From: Dactylorhiza incarnata
Taxonomy: Eukaryota; Streptophyta; Magnoliopsida; Asparagales; Orchidaceae
Direction: 5' to 3'
Length of the DNA stretch: 64,000 nucleotides
Assembly (NCBI GenBank): GCA_033032865.1
Contig: JAWHQI010000049.1
Location: forward strand, 9,039,001-9,103,000
Part shown: piece after piece, positions 45,560 to 57,266 of the stretch
How positions within the stretch are numbered: position 1 is the first letter of the stretch
How the letters are laid out: each line of letters opens with the position of its first letter
Translations under genes and position numbers: made by a program
Notes under the pieces: generated by a model
Told to the model about the DNA's origin: nothing
The model's input: only the letters and a program-made list of their open reading frames with translations
The model's database searches: none

Positions 45560-46589
45560 CTCCTCTCTTATCCTTTCTTTGGAAGGATTTCTTCTTGTGC
45601 TCCTTCCTCTGCTTGTTTTTCTTGCTCTTTTCTTCCTCGGGACATTCAGTAGAAATATGTCCTGGCTTTCTGTAGGAAAAACAAATTATCTCCTATTTAG
45701 GAGTTTTATCATACCTTGGTTTGCTTGTGCTCCTCTCTCTCCTCTGAAGTCTTTAGTCCTGACCCACTTTTTGAATCTCTTAGCCAAGAGATTAAACATT
45801 TCTTCTTCAATGGTGGAGGACTCTGCTTCTGCAGTCTTTAATGCAAGAGTCCTCTCTTTAGGAGTTAGTGTCCTTTCTTGGGCTTCTGACTCAGCCCTGC
45901 TTTTCAGTAAAAGCCTATAGGACTTGAGCTTTCCTAGGAGAGCATCAGTTGATATCTCTCTGAGGCATCTAAAGTCTCTGATAGCCCAGATTCTAGAGTC
46001 CCATGTGCTTGTGAAGCACATGAGGAGCTTGCCATTAATTTCTGTCAAAGAGATTTCCTTGTCAAGCCCTCTCAGCTCATTTATGATGAGGCTGAATCTG
46101 TCATACATTTCTGTAATGCTTTCATCAACTTTTTTCTTGAAATTCTCATATAGAGATATGAGAAGAGCCTTTTTGTCTTTTCACTCATCAGAGCAACTTT
46201 CTGGAAGCTTCAACTAGTCTTTTTGTCTTTTACACTCTGGAAGCTTCAACTAGTCTGGAGAGAGATTCTCAGATCTCTTTTGCAGAGTTGCAATCAGCAA
46301 CTTTCTGGAATATGTCATCAGACATAGTTGAGACCAATCTGTTCATGTCCTTGGCATCACATGCCTTGACCTTATTCTCATCATCAGTCCATTCCTCTCT
46401 GGGGACTAAGGTTTGTATGACCTTAACAGTGGTGTCTTTCCTTATTGGGACTGGAGGACCTGTGAGGATGACATTGAAGATTTTCTCATCAATAGAATTC
46501 ATATACTATTTTATTCTGGCCTTCCAGAGTGTAAAATTACTCAGATTACACACTGGAGGTCTTGTGGAAGCATAATCCTTATAACTCAT
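45560..46589 (-). pseudogene. Family B gag, broken
   Basis: The start Met is at 46589 (MSYKDYASTRPPV). TAG at 46506-46508 and TGA at 46269-46271 interrupt it where Gag relatives have Trp (KARIK-x-YMNSID and AKEI-x-ESLS). A short duplication (CTTCAACTAGTCTTTTTGTC-type, 46190-46255) disrupts the middle. The frame 46108-45686 holds MYDRFSLIINELRGLDKE and KFKKWVRTKD-like sequence. The knuckle near 45670 reads ICFSYRKPGHISTEC, with its second Cys replaced. Confidence 0.82.
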
Positions 46590-46677
46590 TTTCTTTATAA
46601 AGTATTATTTGTAATAAAGAGAAATAAATGCAGGAGGCCTTTTTGATCAAGGTGTTAACCTTTTAATGATCAACCTC

Positions 46678-46689
46678 CCTCTGATACCA
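46678..46689 (-). other. Family B primer-binding site (tRNA-Met)
   Basis: The minus strand reads TGGTATCAGAGG beside the right LTR, which starts at 46692. Confidence 0.85.
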
Positions 46690-46691
46690 AT

Positions 46692-48410
46692 TGAAAGTGC
46701 ATAGTGTGCCTCTGAGAATCCTCTAGAGGGGGGGGGGGGGGGGGTGAATACAGATATAAATTTATTTCTAACCTAACTGTGCAAGTACAATAAAAAACCT
46801 AAGTGTTATACTCCAACAAATACTTATCCGGAATAAAACATTGCTGAAATATAAAGCAGGAAAATAGTAAAGTAATCTAAGCTATGAGGGACATCATAGA
46901 AAATAGACAATCCAGAAGACACTCAGATTTTTTATAGAGGTTCCCCAAAATGTGGTTACTCCCCTCTTCTACCATCTGGTAGGAATGCACCAACTGTGCC
47001 TGAGTCTTTTGGTAAGGAGACTCTTAGAACCACCGATCTTTTGACAAGGAGATCATGAACCACCAGATGTTTTGATAATGAGATCTTAAACCACAAGATC
47101 TTTTGATAAAGAAATCTTGAACCACTGAATCCTTTGGAAGAGAGATTCTCAAAACTCTGTACAGTTGGGAATGAGAAGGAGAAAGAAATAAGGGGAGAAG
47201 AGGAAAAATTCTATTTTCAGAATTCTAATGAAGACTGTATGAAGAACATCTTCTTGAATCTTTCATTGGATCTGCTCTTGATTAACTCCTGCTTATGATA
47301 GTGTTGTATTGCAGGAGCTTATGAATGTCAGATCCTTTCTGTTTCTGCTTTCTGATTGAACTCTTGGCTGTTATAAGATTGTAATGATGAGCAGCCTTGT
47401 TCTGTTCTGAGAGAGAGGGAGAGAAGCAGTTATTTCTTCTCTGTATATACTCTATTAGGGTTCCTGAGAGAGGAAGAAGAAGAAGAGAAAAGCCCCAATA
47501 GAATAGTATAGCCGATTGTGATGAATGCTCTATTTTTCTCTTTCTATTCTTGCCTTTTATTGTTCCACTACAGATTTGAATTTAATTCCCTTTTTGGTAA
47601 GTCCTGAAAAGGTATTCTGCATAAGACAAATTCTCTTTCTTTCCTTCTTTAATTCCCGACCCGTTCACCAAACATTAAGCTTGTTTCCAAGAAAGCTTTT
47701 CTCTGTCCTCTGTTAATTCTTCATTCCATTTTAGGCAATTAAGGAGTCGTTGGAGAACGTTCTTGAGTGAGGTGGGCCATGAGAGAGGGTCCAAAATGAC
47801 AGCTGAAAAGGTTTGACTTCTCAGATTGTATTCGATGTAGCGTCGAGTTCACTTCCTCTCTTATCGACGCACCTTCGAGTTCTTGTAGGAGCAGATTCGA
47901 ATTCATTATTGCTCTAATTTGAACTCTGCTAGTCGACGTTGCGTTGATATCTTATCAACATAACCGTCGAGTTGAAGGGCATGGCTCTGAATTTCATTAT
48001 CTGCGTCAAGATAAAGTCGACGTTGCGTCGACTTTAGATGGCTTCGACAGATACTTCCTTATGCGTTGAGTTGAAGTAGAAGCTGCATCGACTTCAATGG
48101 CCTCTACGTCGATATCTATTCGACGTAATGTCAACTTGAATTACTTCGACAGAAGGGTGAACCACTTGGACTTCTAGTCAGAGTAGCGTCGACAATAACT
48201 TGACGTTACGTCGAATTCTATTCGACGCAAATGTTAACTTTGCCCAATTTTTGCTTCTTTTGATCTGGTCTTGACACCCTAGGTTGAGTGTGATATCCTA
48301 AGACATATAATGACCAGATTACCCTCACTATACATTGGGTAATACAACCTAAGAGATAAAATCACTTTTTAGAAAATTTGTTAAGTTAAATCAAAGGGGT
48401 TTTCCCAACA
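46692..48410 (-). repeat. Family B right (5') LTR
   Basis: The 1719-bp LTR runs from TGAAAGTGCATAG to TTTTCCCAACA on the plus strand and is followed by TSD GAAAC. It has a 17-G run (46728-46744), the 31-bp repeats, and TATATA near 47445. An 0.9-kb U3 with a GTCGACG array has no match in the left LTR. Confidence 0.8.
47820..48240. repeat. GTCGACG quasi-palindrome array in family B 5' LTR
   Basis: Many dispersed units such as TCGACGTTGCGTCGAC, GACGTTACGTCGAATTC and TTCGACGTAATGTC, partly self-complementary, lie in the U3 upstream of the TATA-like sequence. Confidence 0.7.
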
Positions 48411-48415
48411 GAAAC

Positions 48416-48757
48416 AACTAAGTCAAGAATCATCATGGCAATAAGAAGAACACGACAATATCATTGTGTCGACAAAGTACACACGACAATATCGTTGTGA
48501 GAACAAGAAGAAACAACTAAGTCAAGAATCGTTGTGACATTAAGAAGAACACGACGACATCGTTGTGTCAATATAGTACACACGATGATATCATTGTGAG
48601 AACAAGAAGAAACAACTAAGTCAAGAATCATCGTGACAATAAGAAGAACATGATCATATCGTTGTGACAACAAGTATCACACGACGATATCTTTGTGAAG
48701 ACTCAAGAAGGGCTAGCTAAGTCAAATATCATCGTGACAACAAGTATCAAACGATGA
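48416..48757 (+). repeat. Family C (plus) 3' LTR, piece 2 of 3
   Basis: It continues piece 1 with three longer near-direct units of about 90 bases, each AACAACTAAGTCAAGAATC followed by AATAAGAAGAACACGA and ACACACGATGATATC. It is cut by the family A element at 48758. Confidence 0.88.
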
Positions 48758-48913
48758 TGTTGGAACATGGTCTTCCACATCTCCTAGGTTTGAGAATAAT
48801 AAATCCTATGTGTATTTGATCTTGTGTGTTCAAGTGTTCAAGAAACAAAATCCATATGACTCAAGGATAACATAAGAAGGTTGCCCCCAAAATTGAGCCA
48901 ACAAATCCAACAT

Positions 48914-49165
48914 GCCCACTAGCGCCGGCGGTGGCACCTAGCGCCCGGCGGTAGCACCTAGCGCCCGGCGCTTGCGATGATTAGCGCAATCTTGGGAGTA
49001 CATTTATAATGTGCTAGCGCTAGGTGGTAGCAGATAGCGCAGGTGGTAGCGCGGAGCATAAGAGGCAAGACGAAAATGTTTCCTCGGATTGAAGATTCTC
49101 CCGCGCAGAATATGTCCTAATATGGGATAGCGACGGTGGTAGCGATAGCGCAGGCGCTAGAGCTA
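48914..49165. repeat. TAGCGCCGGCGGTAGC array in family A LTR
   Basis: Around ten units of CTAGCGCCCGGCGGTAGCAC and shorter TAGCGCAGGTGGTAGC forms occur, several self-complementary. The 3' LTR has a matching, partly deleted set at 62120-62335. Confidence 0.75.
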
Positions 49166-49168
49166 AGG

Positions 49169-49179
49169 CTATAAATAGG
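49169..49179 (+). promoter_or_regulatory. Family A 5' LTR TATA box
   Basis: CTATAAATAGG is followed by ACTCCTCTTCTCTC. The same sequence is in the 3' LTR at 62336-62346. Confidence 0.7.
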
Positions 49180-49856
49180 ACTCCTCTTCTCTCGTTTTGG
49201 ACAGTGATTAGTGAGAGAGGTTGAGGGCTAGAATTCCAGAGCCTGATCTGGCCGAAGTTTGATCTCATACCAAACCTCTGCGAATTTCTGAAGGAGAATC
49301 TTTTCACGACGGATCCAAACGACATCCGCTTCTACAACGCTTATTCTACAGTGGATCTTCATCTCCAACTTCAGAAGTTCTTCGAGAGGGAGTTTTTATT
49401 ATTATCATTTCATATCTTTTGTAAACCGTTAGAGAATTTGCCTCGTGTTGGTGACTAGGTCTGGGAAGGGCTTAGGGAGAAATTCGCCTCATGTTGGCGA
49501 CTAGATCTAGGTTAGGTCTAGGGGGTGCTCAAGGCCATATCCGGGGTAGGATTGGCTAGAGCGGCTTGAGGCCGAATCGGGGAAGGATAGGCTAGGGCCA
49601 CCGGTTCGTGGGGATGCGAGTCAGGATAGAAAACAAAAAGAGTTTATTATTATTCGCCACCGATTTCTAGCATTATAGAAATCAATTTTTGTAAAACCAT
49701 ATTTCATATTAATAAAACATGTCTCTACTTTATTTCAATTGTTTTGTTTGATTTTTCACCTTCTTAATCACTTATTATTTCAAGATATTCAAAATATAAT
49801 ATATCTTTTTAAAACCCTTATTCACCCCCTCTAAGGGCGCCTACCGATCCAACAAG

Positions 49857-49868
49857 TGGTATCAGAGG
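49857..49868 (+). other. Family A primer-binding site (altered)
   Basis: TGGTATCAGAGG lies two bases after the LTR. It matches tRNA-Met for 11 bases and then diverges. Confidence 0.82.
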
Positions 49869-49902
49869 GGTTTTATTCCAATCGGCTTAACAACCGGGAA
49901 TA

Positions 49903-51373
49903 ATGACGTCTCATGATTTCACTTCTATTAGTGGGGTAAATTTCCATGAAGAAGAAAAATCTCTTAAACCACCTTTATTCGAAGGGAGAAATTATAAATG
50001 GTGAAAATTTTTAATGGAAAAGTTCATTAAAAATTTAGATATCAATGCATGGGATATAACAATAGTAAGACCAGCGGATGAATCAAATAAACATGAACTT
50101 CATCTAAATGCAAAATCTTTAAATAGTATTTTCTGTGCTTTATCTCAAGAAATTTCAAAATTAATATATTGTTTTTCTAGTGCATACAAAGTATGAAAAT
50201 TTCTTGAAGAAATGTATGATTCTCCATCTACAGGTATGGAACAAATGCAAGAAGTGGAGAATATGCAAGATTGCACAAATGGTAAAGAAAGCTCCTCTCA
50301 TGATGGATCAATGGAATGCACATCAAGTGGAAAAGAAGAAATCTCATCTTTGGAAGAGGAATGCCAAATAGATGAAGATAACAAAGAAAATCAATGCTCA
50401 AATCTCACATCCAAAAGCACTGTAAGGAAATCAAATCCTCTTATTGTTTGCAATTCTATTTCTACTTTACAATTTCTACAAATTACAAAGCGCAAAATTA
50501 AGAAATTAAAAAATGTGAATTGCAAATTGCGCTTAGAAAACAAAATTTAAAAGCAAAAGTTAAAGTAAAATCAAATTCTGATTTATCTAGCTTTACCCAT
50601 GTCACTTCAATTGAAAATAAAAAACCTTGTTTTGATTGTAATGATATTGAAGAAAAAATTAAGGAACCTGAAAAAGAAATTATTTTTGTAAAAGAACATA
50701 ATGAAAAATTATCTTTAGAAAATTCATCATTAAGAAATGATTGTGCTACGTGCCGAAATTATAAAATTGAAATCAAGGAGATGGACGAAACATTTGAGGT
50801 ATTTAGAAATGACTATCTAAATCATATTGACTCTATTGTTTCCACTCTTAAAAATAACACAATAGCTTATAATAAAGCTAGGCATAATTTAAAGATTAAG
50901 AATGATGAATTAAAATAAAAAATCAACGTGATTATGAAAATTATAAATAAAAATTCACAATATCAAGAAATATCTAAAAACATGTTGAATATGAATATGA
51001 ACATGAATTTTTAACTAAACCAGATGATGGAAATAAGAAACACAACGTATTTGTAAATCAAAGGCAAAATCACCATTATTTGCAAAATCATGTTTCTCCA
51101 AACTTAAAAGTAACATTACACAAATTTCATATAAACAATACCTTCAATAATCATTACAATCATAATCTTCAATATGAAGATTATCAAAATAGAAATTTGA
51201 TGCATAAGAAACCAAGGTTTGAATGGAGGCCCAAGATTAAAACTGAAACTGTAGCTTCACATGAATGGACTCATTCATCAATATCTACTCACAAACCTAA
51301 ACATTATATTTGGGTACCCAAAGGAACCACCACACTTGGTCCCATTTGGATACCTAAATCTCTTGTTCATTAG
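49903..51373 (+). pseudogene. Family A gag, decayed
   Basis: The ATG is at 49903. PPLFEGRNYKW is followed by TGA (50002-50004) at a Trp that A-prime still has, and TGA at 50194-50196 lies at a second Trp, also TGA in A-prime. Then come YDSPSTGMEQMQEVEN, an acidic linker, and a coiled coil from about 50470 (KRKIKKLKNVNCKLRLENK) that shifts frame near 50545 and continues to 50918. The end near 51300 reads KPKHYIWVPKGTTTLGPIW before TAG. The IWVPKGT motif in SIRE-type proteins normally leads into protease; here nothing follows. Confidence 0.82.
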
Positions 51374-51861
51374 GTATCTCCAAATGCTTGAAGTAGAATA
51401 TATTCAAAATAAAATATACAAATTACTACTTCATGATATGCCTTAATTTATTTGTTTTTGTCTTTCTTATTTGTTTTGCTATCATGGTATAGTCATCATA
51501 TAGACACAAGACTTTATCACTTAAAGATTTATAAATCAAATTATCAAATTTTAAAGTCTTACCCTTTATTTCTAATGACCAATCTATTATTCCAAAACTC
51601 ATTGTATATATATATATCTTAAATTGAATTCAAAATTTTCTATGCGATATTAAAATGTAAAACAAAACATTCAAAAACTACCAAAGAAGGACCAGATAAA
51701 GTTAACCAAACATCCAAAAACAACAAAAGTAAATATAACAGATAGCGCTAGTGCTAGCTGGTAGCGTCGGCGCTAGCAGACAACATCAAAGAACATGTTT
51801 TCAAATTCCTGTATTATTACAAAACTGAAAACTTAGTTCCCCTCAGGTCCTTCCTATTCCA
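51374..51861. other. Family A spacer with a TAGCGC block
   Basis: AT-rich, no sense-strand gene, (TA)6 near 51607. GATAGCGCTAGTGCTAGC and GTAGCGTCGGCGCTAGC at 51741-51778 form one of the TAGCGC-type blocks that bracket the antisense ORF. Confidence 0.65.
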
Positions 51862-52349
51862 CTACTCTTCCTCATCTACCTCTTCCACACTTGGACTTGG
51901 TGACCGTCGTCTGCGTGTTTGCCGAATAGAATGCCTTGGCGAATCCTCTGTAGGGATATCCCATTCCCTTCTTTCTGGTGATGATGGTTTCAGCTTTAAG
52001 GCCTTGATCATAAATTTCAACATCTTCTTCATGCCGGACACACCCTTCTTTACCTCTAACATATCTTCCTCCACCCGTGTCATCCGTTCTCCCATATCAT
52101 CTCGAAATTGATCAAAAGAACCATACCGTGTCTTTCGGGCTGACGCTCCTCGCCGGAGTGGTGGTCGAGATGGATCATCCAGGAGGGATGTAGCTCGTAT
52201 GTGTGAGGTACTGTAGATAGGAGGAAAGCAATCTATCAAGTAAAAACCTATCTCAATAGAAGGGTACATCATTTGAATGACCTGTTGTATGATTCCACCA
52301 AGGGGCAAGTTGTTATATCTCTGGCTGGATGGTTTCAGCAACTTGTATG
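51862..52349 (-). pseudogene. Antisense ORF of family A, C-terminal part
   Basis: This open minus-strand part (about 160 codons) ends in an acidic tail, VEEVDEEE. It contains YNNLPLGGIIQQVIQMMYPS, a basic RRGASARKTRYG segment, and a helical stretch RDDMGERMTRVEEDMLEVKK. It reads in frame from the N-terminal part at 59397-58803 if the nested copia and one TSD copy are ignored. The nested insertion destroys the gene. See the N-terminal entry for the family call. Confidence 0.65.
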
Positions 52350-53512
52350 TGTTAAAATTTTTGATTTGAATCGTTTAGGAGAAAGCAGGAGTTGCATCAA
52401 CTGAGTTATAGCCAAACAACCACAATGCCACATAGCAACACAAGAAACTTTATTGAATCACAAACTTCATTTACAGTGCGAGGTATACATGGCGAGACAT
52501 GATTCATAAGAATCATAGAGGAGAGAAGAACAAAACACGCCAAAACAAATCTGGCGGCTAGACAAGCTGATACCGCACAGACCGCTCGACTCCAGAGATC
52601 GCTCGGCTTGACCTGAGACCGCGCGAACAGAAAACAGACAGACCGCCTGCACTGCAAGACCGCCATCTCATACCGCACGAACTGGAGCTTATTGAATTGA
52701 ACGAAGAACAGAGGCTGTCGCCAGACCGCAACTCAGATCGCCTAACCGCTGAAGGTCGCCTGATCGATGAGCTCGCTGCGAACAACACAAGAACACCATA
52801 AACCAGTTCACAGACAAACCGCTGCCGAACTGTTTATTCAAGCCGCTGGGAATCACCAAGGAAGTAAACCGCAACCTGCAAACCGCAAACTTGCGAACAC
52901 AACAAACAGTCAACTCGCTTCCGAGACCGCCCGACCTCAAAGAGAGACCGCACGAATTAACCCAGGCTCTAGTTCTTACAGTTCTCGTTATAAATGATGG
53001 GCCATGCACCCCTATTTATAGGCGACAATAAGAATGTCGTCACCGCCACAAAAGAGATAAAATCACCACCCTCCAGATCGACAGCGGTCTCACAAGGCAG
53101 ACCGCATGATCACACCACTTGGGCAAACTTCCGTCCAAGACCGCAGATCAGCAGGCAGATCGCGCACAAGTCGCGCAAACACGAGACCGCGCATAAGCCG
53201 CACAGACACAAGAATGCTCCTTCCTTAGACCACCAGGAGCAAACCAAGAACCATCTGGCTGACTTCAGACAAGTCGCCAGATCGCCAGCACAAGCCGCCC
53301 GGTCAGGCGGTTACATAAGAATAGACCGCCCAGTCTTCCAACAAAGAAGACAGGCCAACCTAGCAGAACAACTCGGGAACAGACCGCAGCAGTCAAGAAC
53401 AGACCGGCCAACCAGCAGACCGACAGATCACAAACACAGACCGCGCAGTCTCTGCGGTCACTCAAAATCAGACCGCCGGGTCAACCTCTACTTCACTTCA
53501 ACAATTTCAACA
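52350..53512 (-). repeat. Nested copia left (3') LTR
   Basis: On the plus strand it runs TGTTAAAATTT...TTTCAACA and is dense in AGACCGC / GCGGTC units. Minus-strand TATA (CCTATAAATAGGGG) is at 53010-53023. Confidence 0.93.
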
Positions 53513-54193
53513 CTCCCCCTTGAAGTGGGAAGTGGAAACTAGCTCGAGTAAACTCCGCAACCGAGTAAACGTTCCTTTTGGCAGTGGCTTTGTGAAGATG
53601 TCTGCAACATTGTCCGCACTCCAAACATGCTCGACCATAAGAGATCCTCCCAACACCTTTTCACGAATGAAATGGTGCTCAATCTCAATGTGCTTGGTCC
53701 TCACGTGACAGACTGGATTATTAACCAGCTTGAGAGCACTCTCATTGTCCCTGCATAGCATAGTGGGACCTCGAACCTCCTCATGAACGTCCTCCACCAA
53801 CCTCCTGAGCCAAACGGCTTGCTGAGCTGCCAAGACTGAAGCCTTGTATTCCGCTTCTGTGGTAGATACAGACACCGAGTCCTGCTTTTTGGTGCACCAA
53901 GAAATAGCTGTGGGGCCCGTCATAAAGACAAAACCAGACGTTGATCTCCGATCATCCACATCTCCCCCGTAATCAGCATCCATGTATCCATGCAGCTCCA
54001 AGCTTGACCCTCTCCTATATAGGAGACCCAAATCAGAGGTCGACTTCACATATTTCAGAATTCCTTTTGCCGCTAGAAGATGAGGCTTCCGTGGCTCCGC
54101 CATGTACCGACTCACTTTGCCAACTGCATAAGCAATATCAGGCCTCGTGATGGTCAAGTAAATCAAGCTCCAAACTAGAGCTCGGAACACCAA
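53507..54193 (-). pseudogene. Nested copia RNase H and C-terminus
   Basis: The open part includes LIYLTITRPDIAYAVGKVSR, HGYMDADYGGDVDDRRSTSG, TTEAEYKASVLAAQQAVWL, RTKHIEIEHHFIREKV and ADIFTKPLPKGTF, the copia RT-RNase H connection and RNase H with its Asp/Glu residues. It lies after the RT frames and ends in the first bases of the 3' LTR. The junction with the RT part at 54224 is frameshifted. Confidence 0.88.
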
Positions 54194-54223
54194 TGGATCA
54201 GATAGAACTATTCACTCATCCTT

Positions 54224-54900
54224 TCAAAGTTTATGATGCTGTTCCAGAGGTATAGAGCTGCTCTGACCTTCCTCCATGCCAAATCGTTGAACGATCCGCT
54301 CTGCATATCCGGCCTGAGAAACGAGCACTCCGCTCTCCCACCTCTGGACCTCGAGCCCAAGGAAATGGTGAAGATCACCCAGATCCTTCATCTCAAACCT
54401 GATAACAAGCTCGGCTCTCAGCTTCGGTACTGCCTCCTTCGAGTTCCCGGTGACAATCATGTCATCCACATACAACAGAACAATAACCCGAAGCGCCCCT
54501 CCTTCTTGACGAACAAACTAGAATCAGAGTCTGAAGTAAAGAACCCGCAGAATAGAAGATACTCCGTGATCTTTCCATACCACGCCCGAGGCGCTTGCTT
54601 CAACCCATATAGGGCCTTCTTCAGTTTGCAGACGTAGTCCGGACATTCCTCCGAAATGAAGCTCGGTGGCTAGATCATGAAGATATCCTTGTCAATCTCT
54701 CCGTATAAGAAAGCATTCTTCACATCGAGCTGCCAAATCTCCCATCCACTAGATGCCGCCAAAGCAATAACAAATCGAACCGAAGTCATCTTTGCCACTG
54801 GACTGAACATCTCATCATAATCTTCACCATACTGCTATGAGAACCCGCGAGCCTTGTATCGCTCGATCGTACCGTCAGCTTTCTTCTTGAGCTTATAAAC
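54224..54900 (-). pseudogene. Nested copia reverse transcriptase, broken
   Basis: Pieces in order are VYKLKKKADGTIERYKAR (with three residues missing afterwards), [54 protein letters not shown], then a frameshift and YVDDMIVTGNSKEAVPKL near 54470. TAG codons stand where Gln is usual at GFS-x-QYGED and FMI-x-PPSF. Confidence 0.88.
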
Positions 54901-57189
54901 TCATTTGCATGTCACAGGGGTAATGCCCTTGGGCCTGGGCACTAGAGACCAAGTCTCATTCTTCTTGAGAACATCCATCTCTTCTTGCATAGCAATGTCC
55001 AACTGCTTCATGCCTTTGGCTTTCTCAAAGCTCGATGGCTCCCTCTCATCCATGGGACCAGCGAAGAAACATGAGACAAAGCTCACCATGTTTCCTCCTG
55101 TGTATCGATCCGGTGGTTTGATAGTCCTCTTTGACCTCCTAAGAGGTTGCTCCTGAGTAACCACCTCTTCAGCTGCTTCTTCTGTGCAAGCTCCTCTTCC
55201 AGACGAACTTGGAGCATCGCTCCCCCTGCTTCCAGAACCTGAAGCCTCCATCTCAGAGCTTGACACGGCTGGAGCTCCTGGTGAAACAGGCAACTCCACT
55301 TGAAGACTTCCCGCAGCTTTCCCTTTTTCATCAACCCTGCTCTCCGGTAGTTCAACTCCTGAACTCCCCTTGTTGGAAGTTACCTCATCGAACACCACAT
55401 CCCGAGATACAACTGATCTCCGTGTCTCAAGATCCATGCATCTCCATCCCTTCTTCCGCTCATCATACCCAACAAAGACTAGCTTCCTTGCTTTCGCATC
55501 TAGCTTTGTCCGAAGAGCATCAGAAATATGCACATAACATGTTGACCCGAACACCCGAAGGTGTGCAACACTTGGCTTCTCCTTGAACATCAGTTCGTGA
55601 GGAGTCTTCATGTTGATAGGACTTAGAGGCATCATGTTGATGACGTAAGACGCACAAGACATTCCCTCCGCCCAAAAAGACTTTGGGATACTCTTGGCAT
55701 GAAGCCAGCATTTGCAGGTTTCCGTTAGATGACGGATCTTCCTTTCCGCAATGCCATTTTGCTGTGGAGTATGGGCACAAGTGAGCTCTCTACGAACGCT
55801 GTGCTTCCTGCAAAAACTTGAGAACTCACCAGAGGTGAACTCCCCACCATTGTCAGTTCTCAATTTATTCACCCGCAGGCCTAACCGACCTTCCACCAGC
55901 TCCTTAAACTCCATGAACTTCGCAAAGGCTTCCGAATTCTCTTTCAAAAAATACACCCAGACATATCTGGTGTAACCGTCAATCAACACCAACATATATT
56001 TGTTGCCTCCAAGGCTTGGGGTGGCAGTCGGTCTCATCAAATCACCGTGAATGCACTCCAACGGTGCTTTGCATCTTGTTTGCGATTTATCAAATGGAAG
56101 TCGATGAGACTTACCAATCTGACATCCCGCACAAACATGACCGTCTCCATAACAGGACAAGCTAGGAAATCCCTTGACAAGACCCCTTACCGCCATAGCC
56201 TTCAATTTGTCCATGCCAACATGCCCCAACCTTTCATGCCAGATAGCCGCGATATCATTGGTCTTCATCTTATCAACATAGGTACTTGTCGATAAAACAA
56301 ACAAGTCCTTAACTCGCTTTCCAACATGGATAACATCTCCCTTAATCTCCGGTTGAGTTTTAAGAAACTTCACTTCTGTTGGGCCAAACAGAACGTGATA
56401 ACCGGCATCGACCGCATTGGTCACAGAGAAGAGATTCTTCCTCATACCAGGCACGTAATAAACACTCCTCAATGTGAGTGGACCCTTATCACTGCTCAGG
56501 GATACAACACCTTCTTGTTCTACTGCATGAACAGAATTATCAGCCATAATGATAACATCGTTACCTGAGTAAGGCGCCAAAGAAGAGAATTTTGATTCAT
56601 CCCCAGTGAGGTGATGTCCACACCCTGAATCAATAATCCAATCCTCTTCGAAGTTGATGACAGCCAAGGCCTTAACGGGCATTGCCGTCATATTAGCTGC
56701 AAAGGCTCCTCCCCATCCAGCTTCATCAGACTTTGGCTTCTCCTTCTCTGCTACATGTCCCGACTGAAGATTAACCCAGCAATTATTCTTGAAGTGGCTG
56801 GTCTTATTACACCTGAAGCACCTTGGTCCCTCTCCCTTCTTCTTCCCATCAGACATAGAAGCATAATCACTATCATGCTGACCTGAAGTAGAGGGTCCAT
56901 CCTGACCTAGCTTCTTCTTCTCCCACTTCTTCTTCTTCATCCCAGAGAACAACACATCACTATCTCCCCCGGAGATAGAAGTTCCCACCATCTTTCTTGC
57001 CAAACTTTCTTGTGAAGCAAGTAAATTCTCCAGCTCCAACAGAGATGGTTGATTTGCCCAACCCTGAACTGAAGTCACAAAGGCAAGATACTCCTTCCGC
57101 AACCCGCGGATGATATGCCTCTTCAGTTTTGCCTCCGAGATGGGCTCATCAGGGTCCAATGCAAAAATCTCTGCTGTGAGGTTCTTCAT
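54901..57189 (-). pseudogene. Nested copia gag, protease, integrase
   Basis: The open frame has 762 codons. Gag carries one knuckle (CFRCNKTSHFKNNC). Protease has DWIIDSGCGHHLTGDESKF. Integrase has HERLGHVG and CAGCQIGKSHRLPF, then HGDLMRP (first Asp), LRTDNGGEFTSGEF (second Asp) and TPQQNGIAERKIRHL (Glu). It ends at TGA (54901-54903) exactly at the Trp of the conserved KWVYK motif of RT. The gag N-terminus lies upstream in another frame (57545-57267). Confidence 0.92.
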
Positions 57190-57266
57190 CTTGAGAAAGA
57201 AGGTAGAGATAGAGAGATCACCTTGAGGTGTCTTCGCAAACTCAATTTCAAGAAACTATAGCCGAG

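Larger units (their letters stand above)
41775..48410 (-). mobile_element. Family B: SIRE-like copia lacking integrase, mismatched LTRs
   Basis: TSD GAAAC lies at 41770-41774 and 48411-48415. On the minus strand the order is 5' LTR (48410-46692), tRNA-Met primer site, gag, protease, RT, RNase H, an extra ORF and a 3' LTR. Integrase is missing. The outer 775 bp of each LTR match (41775-42548 and 46692-47470), but the U3 parts do not. Every gene has stops or shifts. Confidence 0.88.
48758..49854 (+). repeat. Family A 5' LTR
   Basis: It runs TGTTGGAACATG...GATCCAACA. A TAGCGCCGGCGGTAGC array occupies 48914-49165. TATA (CTATAAATAGG) is at 49169-49179 and the GGCGACTAG block at 49440-49600. Confidence 0.93.

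Noticed and set aside
52994..53542. Plus-strand ORF of 182 codons in the nested copia LTR (and its partner at 58279-58803)
   Set aside because: It is a product of AGACCGC-rich LTR sequence, antisense to the element, with no recognised family; the two copies differ as expected of non-coding LTRs.
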